Source of the DNA: Pinus tabuliformis | Lineage: Eukaryota > Streptophyta > Pinopsida > Pinales > Pinaceae | Assembly (NCBI GenBank): GCA_031772625.1 | Contig: CM062818.1 | Coordinates: 212,715,742 to 212,779,741 of the forward strand | Direction: 5' to 3' | DNA: 64,000 bases | Part shown: positions 57,500 to 64,000 of the stretch, piece by piece | How positions within the stretch are numbered: the stretch's first letter is position 1 | Layout of the letters: each line of letters starts with the position of its first letter | Made by a program: the position numbers and the translations under genes | The notes under the pieces: model-generated | Seen by the model: only the letters and a program-made list of their open reading frames with translations | What the model was told of the DNA's origin: nothing | The model's database searches: none

Positions 57500-59570
57500 T
57501 TTCATGCATATGTTGTGAATATAGTAGCACTGTTCTTGTTGTATTTTCATCGTATGTTATTTAAATTACGCTTATTCTTATGAACTATTTCATTTTCTTT
57601 TGCATGAATCTTGTTGGATGAATGTTGTTGTATTAACTCATCACTTTAACTTGTGGAATATTCTTCATCTTATCTTGTGATGCCATTCTTCTCATGTGTT
57701 TCTTTCAAGTTGCATACTATTACAGGATTCCAAGGGGTGCACATCCTTGTCCCATCATGTGTTGGAAAATTCATGCATCGCACTTGACTCTCCATAGGGT
57801 CACACACTTTCTCTCAACCAATGTTTTTAGTCTTCCCTCTACGCATTTTTATAGTCAAGGCATAACATTACCACAGACTGTTGGGACTCCTACTCTAAAT
57901 GGAGTGAATTCTAGTTGGAACTTCATATCAGGGAGATACCCTGAATGTTGGCAAGTCTAGCACCGCCAACAATATTTTATTCCTAGAGATGTTGACATGG
58001 ATTTGTGTTTCCTAACTCATACCTAGGTCAAATCTGTTAGGATCCAGCTCATGATCTATAATTCAAATAGCTCACGAAGCTAGAATAGGTTGATTAATTT
58101 TAGACGTGATTTTTTGGAAAATGAAGATGAATCTGGAAAAACCGCGACATGGTTTTTTCTTAAAACATCCCCAGTTAGGTGACTTAGGAACTGTTTATCC
58201 AAAAATTTCATGGATTGGGAGATACAAATGGTTCTTTCAAGAATATTTTTCTTGTTTCAACCATTGATAGATCATGACCCAAACAAAACAATGAGTTAGA
58301 AAATGAAACAAATCCAACCTATTCTCAGATGATTCTATGACAAACAAATATATTGTAACCATATTTTGAGTTGTTTTCCAACTAATATCTCCCAAAAACA
58401 AAGGGTCAATATTTTGTAATCTATCCATAATTGTGATAACCTAGATTTGGGGAATTTGTTCCAATTTGTCCCCTTATCTCTTTGTATAAAATGTATGGTA
58501 AAATAACATGTTGGGAGTTGATGAGTAAGTAAGAAAATGAATAAGCTATCTTAAGAAGGGGAGGCACCATCATCTATGTAACAACACATCTTGTAACTTT
58601 AGTTCTAAAGCTAATGCAATATCTGCAAGTTTGTGGCTTATCTTTGAATTTATAATTTATGAGCTATGAATCACCATCCCCCTACTGAGGAGGAAGGGTC
58701 CTCCTCTTTAGCAGGGTTTGTTGTGTTAGCAGAGGTATTTAGTTGTTACATATTAATTTATTTGCAAGTTATGTTAATTCATTTATACATGCTAATATGT
58801 TGTTTCTACGTTGGTTAATTTAACTTAAATAATATTAATGTAAATTGATTGTGTGTCAGCGTAGTTATTCTGAGATCAATCCTTACTAACTATGTGCTAC
58901 TGTTAAATTGTTGTTACAAATTTACATATTTCTATTGAAATAGAGTGTTAGCTGGTTTCTTTTACATTTGTTGCACTGTCCTATTTAGTTAATGAATGAG
59001 TTGATTTGAGTTGGCTTGATTATTGTGTGGTTGTATGGTTTTGAGAGGATTGATTTCAAAGAGTGTTATTTCATTTCTACAAGTGTAATTTCATTTTCAA
59101 CATTGTGTACTAAGTGTTATTTTTATGCAAGTGATGGTTTGACAGTGTGGATTTTCTGAATCGATTTCCATTCGTGCAAGTGTGAAGAGTGACAATATTT
59201 TTCTTATAGGAGAAAGCTTCTCATTAAGAAATAGCCAATGCTAGTTAACTATTGTTATCTACATATATTTTTCACAATAATCTTGAAATAAAAAGACCTA
59301 CCTCGATTGATAATTTATGTTTGAGTGAGTTGATTTTATTTATTAAGACAATTTGATTTCCCAACAATAGTCAAGCTTTCCAAGGGGGAAAGGCTAGCTT
59401 CAATCAAGAGGGTAGGGTAGGGATATTGTTGTTATATTGTATTGATCATGGGTTTGACACTCTTTGATTCCCTTAGGGAAATTCCCTGTAATTGAGGTCG
59501 TTGGTTTAACCGATTTACCATCTACGAAATGTGAGGATGTACTCTAGATTTTTTTGTAATTTCATTTGAA

Positions 59571-59642
<72 letters not shown>

Positions 59643-60424
59643 TTCATGAAAGATTTCAAAAGGTCCACGGAATCATAGGGGGTGGGGGAAGGTTCTTCTT
59701 AGGGATGATTTGGTTCCACCAATATGAGATGATAAATAACATTATGAAACACTAGAATATCTTAGTAAATTCATTTTCATCATTAGATTACTTAGACTAG
59801 TTTGCAAGTTCACTATTCTAATTTTTTTTGTTTTTAGTAGTAAATTTATGTTGAATTTTAGCATATCTTAATGAAGTTGTTTTGAGATTATTCCAATCGA
59901 ATTAAAGTCTAAAAAAATTCAACTTGATAACAAAATTTACCCCGCTACATTTGCACTTGATTATATGAGGCATTTGGCACATTAACTCAACAAACAAGTT
60001 TGTTGGAATTTTCTTGTAGCAAGAGAAAGTTTCCTATAACGGTTTGTTTTCAATCTCTTCCCATGTCCAAGTTCATTCCAAATTCATGGTAGAAGTACAC
60101 TTATATATTAGAATAGCCCATGAATGCTCTGAGACCACTTTGGTTGAGCTAAGGCTTCATTAGGTCACCACTTATTTTATGCATTTCATGATTCTTGAAT
60201 GTTGATTTTTGCAATTAGTCTAGATTTCCTTTCGTGTAATTTATTTTAATCAAAGTGTAATTTTTTTCTTGCAAGAGTAACCTAGGACTTTCCTTTCCTA
60301 CCAAGTAGAATATAATTCCCTTTCATTTCATTTCCATGAGGATAGAATAGATTTTCTTTCTTATCATTTGCTTATATATGCTTTACATTTTTGCAAGTAG
60401 AATCATGGGGGGTAGCGGGAGGTG
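57500..60424. other. unassigned sequence with a (TA)n microsatellite
   Basis: No recognisable gene. An open frame at 57694-57960 (plus, 88 codons) has no family features. The (TA)n tract is listed separately. The rest is AT-rich. Confidence 0.4.
59572..59639. repeat. (TA)34 microsatellite with inverted flanks
   Basis: Sixty-eight bases of uninterrupted TA alternation. The flanks TTGAAG on the left and CACTTCATGAA on the right are partly self-complementary, extending the cruciform potential. Confidence 0.97.
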
Positions 60425-62157
60425 TGCCAGTGTCCATGGACTCTTCTAAGAAGATCTATGCCAACGTCCCTAGGATTTGAGCAAATTTTATATCCGATAA
60501 CACTATCCTCTGCCAAAAAATTGTTACAACCTCCATAATCCATCAAAGACATGATGAAAATACTAATAAATCAAAATCAACCTCGGGATTAGGTCTGAGC
60601 ATCCCCAGCTAGGACTGGCATTTTTTCAAACACTTGGCATTAATGCAACCTACAAGTGTAGGATACAAGATAGGGAATGAATGACTAAAAGAAATTATGA
60701 AACATAACCAAAAGGATAACCACCTTCTCCATTGAACTACTATAACCTCAATTAGGTCTTTCATCCATCATTTTACCAATTACAAGTAAATACATGAAAT
60801 AGCCATGACATGAACTAGTCATATAACCATGATTACAATGAGCATTAAAACATATAAATATAATAGATATGATAGCCATCAAATCCACATATAAACAAGT
60901 GAAAAAGTAATAGAACTTAGCTTCTATTAAGCATAGGCAAATCCGACCACATTTGGGACTTCCACGTACCACCCGACCATAGACAAGGCTAAACCAAATC
61001 TTTCTTTCAGTCAGTCACCCATGTGCCATATTCCAAGCATGAATGTGGGATCTCATAGAACAACCAATACAAGAGAAATCATGGGAATCTAGAGGTTAAA
61101 CCACCTCCACACTCATCAAACCATGATGACACCAAAATATGCACTCTGACCACAACTGAACCAAACTTGGAATGTCATCTAGAATCCATCACTCTCCTTG
61201 AGGAATTTTTCGTCTCCTTGTCTCTCAAGCTTTACCGCAATCCAATCCTGGATCACTACGCCCTAAACCAAGACCAGTCTCTAATGCTTTACCATAGTCC
61301 AAGCCTAGATCACTTGGCCCTAAAGTGAGACACCTCCCTTAGGCTTTACCATGTATCCTGCCAAAACCGTTCAAGGGATTCCTAGGCCTTTGGGAATGAA
61401 ACTTGAGACCACCTCCACCCTGGATTCTGAAATCCATCCGGAAACCAAATCTCCAAACCAAAATAAACATCCCAACACCATAGCATCTAGAAAAATACAA
61501 GGCTAGGCTAAAAACCACTACCATAACCCAACAAAACCATGCCACCGGCAACAAGAGAACCATACATCAACATGCAAATCCATGCATGTCTAAACCAACT
61601 AGGAAATCACACATGCAATATGTTACCTGCAAGTATTCCTATTGAAGTTTCTTGATCTTGTTGTTCTTCCTTGATCCTTGCTTTCTTTCCTTTCCCCTTG
61701 CTTGTGTTTCCTTCCTTGCTTCGAATCTAGAGTGCTCCAAGGAAAACTCTAAGTGACCGACAGTGAGAGAGAGAGAGAAAATAATGAAAGAGCTCCAAAC
61801 TTGAAATGGAAAAAAGTTACCAACTGATCCTCATAAGCCTTCTTATTAATGAGGCCTCTATTTTATTCATTTTCCATAATTTTCCTTCATTTTCCTCCTC
61901 GCATGCAACATGTTACCTTTCACCTCTCTTTTCTCCTAATTTCCATTATTTTCGTAAATAAATGTGCCAAAAATGTCAATTTTTCTTTTCAAATATTTAG
62001 CCATTTCCTTTTACAATTTCCTTAGCATAATAAATCGATCAACACCCACACTAGGATGTGTTGCCCAATATTCAGCATGGAAAAGTGTCCCTTAATCATG
62101 GTCTTATTTTATCTTTATTAACTTTTATTAAATGAACTTTTCACCAGGGCTGTTACA
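60425..62157 (-). repeat. truncated LTR of the TGTAACA family
   Basis: Aligns with 27320-28971 plus 56943-57031: shared CTTTACCGCAATCCAATC, GGTTAAACCACCTCCAC, AAGTATTCCTATTGAA and the GAGAGAGAGAGA run, ending TTCACCAGGGCTGTTACA at 62157. The first ~300 bp (TGTAACACCCC...) are missing. No polypurine tract follows, so it is a truncated solo LTR or an LTR cut from its element. Confidence 0.85.
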
Positions 62158-62629
62158 AAGAATGAATATCATATCCTAGTGTTTAGGAAGCTTGGGAAAT
62201 GAGAAAATATTTGTGAAAATGAACACCAAAATTAAATTGGGTAAGTGGGTAGAAGGGAAATGGTTTCATTTCACTTTTACCATGTTCTGGACACTTGTAA
62301 AATCACCCTTAAGACCAAATTTGTCTTTGCATGAGTAAGTGAAAACCAGCAAACAAATATTGGGAAGATGTTAGATTAATATGGACTATAAAAGAAGTGG
62401 CTTGCCCATGACTGGGGCTAGCTATCTCATGATGAAATCGATTATGGAAATTATTATTGTTGATGCACTTGTGCTATGATAATGGTAAGATGGACAAAAC
62501 TGTGTTTGTGCCAACTAGGTCTATGTGGATAAAGGGGATGAGAGTACACCACAACATGAAAATGTATTAGAACTAAAAATTCATGGTTCCTTGTATTATT
62601 TGATTGGGACCAAATTGTATGATTTTTAA

Positions 62630-62810
62630 ACTATTGTGGTTTTGATCACCAACTAAAGTTGGTATTGAAATCCTTGTAGAGAAATATGCCACTATTGTTT
62701 TGGTTGTGATCACCAGATAAAGGTGGTAGTAATATTGTTGCTTGAAAAGGTAGGGAGAATTACTATCAAGGTTTCTATGTTTAGTTGAAGGTGGTATTAA
62801 TACCCATATA
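62630..62810. repeat. diverged tandem repeats (~65-70 bp)
   Basis: GATCACCAACTAAAGTTGGT, GATCACCAGATAAAGGTGGT and TTTAGTTGAAGGTGGTATTA recur at 65- to 70-bp spacing, each followed by a poorly conserved tail with ATTG or AATACC. Confidence 0.65.
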
Positions 62811-62876
62811 TGCCATATCCTATGCGATTTATAGGTGCTACAAGTCCAAGTGCCTTTCTAGCATACTATTGGGTTG

Positions 62877-63321
62877 TGTTATATTCTTTCCACGTAGTTA
62901 ACAGGGTGTTTGAAGGGCACCTGTAACCCCACTTTATAGGGTCTGGGGCAGCGCCCCGGAAAATTTTGGTTTTGGACACTATGTTAGGTTGGGCAGACCC
63001 ACCTATGGTTTTGTGCATGATTTTTGCACATGTTTTTGGACGTGATGGTTTTCGGTCCATGGTATTGGACGCAATGGTTTTCGGTCCATGGTATTGGACG
63101 TGATGGTTTTCGGTCCATGGTATTGGATGCTTTAGCATGTATAAATATGTATTGTAACATTGAAAGGAACATAATGAAAAATCAAGCTCGTAGTCCCGGT
63201 TTTGGGATCCAAGGGAAAATATATATGTATATGTGTTTTATGTGTTATGATCTCACATTGGTTATTTTCCGTGTTTTAGAATTCATAAGCAGGTAATTTA
63301 TGTACGGGGTTAGAACCTACA
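62877..63321 (+). repeat. 5' LTR of a copia element (left boundary uncertain)
   Basis: The right end is placed at CCTACA (63321) because the primer site follows. It contains the 29-bp repeats, a TATA-like GTATAAATATGTATTG at 63139 and R/U5. The left boundary is a guess (TGTTATATTC at 62877). A GGGGC/GCCCC hairpin lies at 62945-62957. Confidence 0.6.
63036..63122 (+). repeat. three 29-bp tandem repeats in a copia LTR
   Basis: Units 63036-63064, 63065-63093 and 63094-63122: TTGGACGTGATGGTTTTCGG followed by TCCATGGTA. Unit 2 has GCA for GTG. They lie just upstream of the TATA-like box, where copia elements often carry enhancer repeats. Confidence 0.95.
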
Positions 63322-63323
63322 TT

Positions 63324-63336
63324 TGGTATCGGAGTA
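63324..63336 (+). promoter_or_regulatory. primer binding site, tRNA-iMet type
   Basis: TGGTATCGGAGTA against the consensus TGGTATCAGAGCC, two bases after the LTR. Confidence 0.85.
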
Positions 63337-63442
63337 GTTTTGACTTCAAGGGGACACCTTTATTGCTGAGGGGTTTTGCTCGGCCTGTGGTAGACCTTGT
63401 TTAGTGGGAGATCTATGAGATCGATTCTGGTGGTGAAAGAAG

Positions 63443-64000
63443 ATGGAGAGCAGTGGAAAGATAGAGATCAAGAATTTTAATGGTCAGAGTTTTGAGTTGT
63501 GGAAACTCAAGATGGAGGATCTGTAGGTGGATAAAGATCAGTGGATCGCAGTAGATCCGGGTACTAAACCAACGAGAGTGTCTGATGAAGAATGGAAAAA
63601 GTTGAATTGGAAGGCAAAGAGCACAATATGATTGTGTGTCTTAGATTGAGTATTGCCGAATGTATTAGGAGAAGCTATGGGCAAGGCTTTGTGGGACAAG
63701 TTAAGGAATTTGTACCAATCTAAATCTCTCATGAATAAACTATTCCTGTGGAAAATGTTGTATAACCTGAGCATGAAAGATGGAGACTCAATGACAGGGA
63801 ATATGAATGCATTTAATACTGTGGTAAGTCAGTTAGCATTTGTTGATATTAAAATTTCAGATGAAGATAAGTGCATCAATTTGTTGTGTTCTTTACGAGA
63901 TTCATGGGATAGTTTGGTCATTGCAATAGGTAGCAATGCAACTGCATTGCATTTTGATGAAATAGTCTCATCCTTATTGACAGAGGAGATGAGATGGAAA
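63443..64000 (+). pseudogene. copia gag, 5' part, running off the window
   Basis: Starts at 63443 with MESSGKIEIKNFNGQSFELW. The frame contains DKLRNLYQSKSLMNKLF, MKDGDSMTGNMNAFNTVVSQ and LLCSLRDSWDSLV, the usual UBN2-type gag of plant copia elements. In-frame stops occur after KMEDL (TAG), KAKSTI (TGA, from CGA in relatives) and CVLD (TGA). Otherwise the frame continues to the last base. The zinc knuckle and pol would lie beyond the window. Confidence 0.9.

Noticed and set aside
57694..57960. 88-codon plus-strand frame after an LTR-like fragment
   Set aside because: No gag motif or other signature; the position alone is not evidence.
62151..63321. TGTTACA at 62151 as the left end of the copia LTR
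   Set aside because: It is the right end of the TGTAACA-family LTR fragment; using it would make the copia LTR about 1.2 kb without support.
1..64000. CRISPR arrays, bacterial operons, rRNA genes or host genes with introns
   Set aside because: None seen. All regular repeats are LTRs, microsatellites or short tandem arrays, and no conserved host protein was recognised in any frame.

Overview
This window is gene-poor plant nuclear DNA, built almost entirely from nested and decayed retroelements. No host protein gene, rRNA gene or convincing tRNA gene could be supported. Three things point to a conifer, probably Pinaceae. (i) There is a Penelope-like element (PLE) with a GIY-YIG endonuclease; among land plants such elements were reported from conifers (the 'Dryad' PLEs). 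(ii) A chromodomain gypsy family has ~332-bp LTRs and a 5.8-kb body, close to the pine IFG family as I remember it. (iii) There are very large Tat/Ogre-type elements. The organism call is inference; no database was searched.

Layout, left to right. 1-5.4 kb: a gypsy integrase fossil, then a solo LTR of the IFG-like family (1354-1686, TSD AGCAC), then AT-rich unassigned sequence. 5.4-19 kb: the 3' part of a gypsy element on the minus strand. Its ~2.1-kb 3' LTR (TGTAACA...TGTTACA) is split by a young 8.1-kb Ogre-like element (6750-14862, TSD GTTAC, LTRs ~98% identical). That element has one intact 560-codon zinc-knuckle/protease ORF, no reverse transcriptase, and an array of paired stem-loops. 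19.9-22.6 kb: two 5'-truncated PLE copies joined head to head as a 2.7-kb inverted repeat, with hammerhead-ribozyme-like motifs near both outer ends. A small nested insertion there holds an 82-bp perfect palindrome. 22.6-27 kb: unassigned sequence and a gag-like, coiled-coil-rich fossil.

27.0-57.0 kb is a Russian-doll nest that target-site duplications (TSDs) resolve completely. A solo LTR of the TGTAACA family (27034-57031, TSD TAGAG) is split by a ~14.7-kb Tat-like element (28972-56942 with its passengers, TSD CATTC/TATTC) with 4.3-kb LTRs. Its left LTR took in a copia element (30599-36260, TSD TCTCT) and a chromodomain gypsy element (37138-42958, TSD GAAGT). Its right LTR took in a 1.77-kb solo LTR (54741-56509). 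All of these elements read on the minus strand, except that the 1.77-kb solo LTR's orientation was not determined. The Tat-like LTR carries a sense ORF of about 500 codons, which is unusual for an LTR.

57-64 kb: an LTR-like fragment on the plus strand, a long unassigned stretch with a (TA)n microsatellite, a truncated TGTAACA-family LTR, and the 5' end of a copia element (LTR with 29-bp tandem repeats, tRNA-Met primer site, gag) that runs off the window.

How the parts relate: autonomous families (Tat, IFG-like, copia) would have supplied enzymes in trans to partial ones such as the 8.1-kb element. Almost every catalytic domain here is dead: RT FIDE and FFYD variants, integrase D-to-Y, D-to-N and E-to-K changes, and stop codons. 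The exceptions are the 560-codon ORF and a copia RT-RNase H frame.
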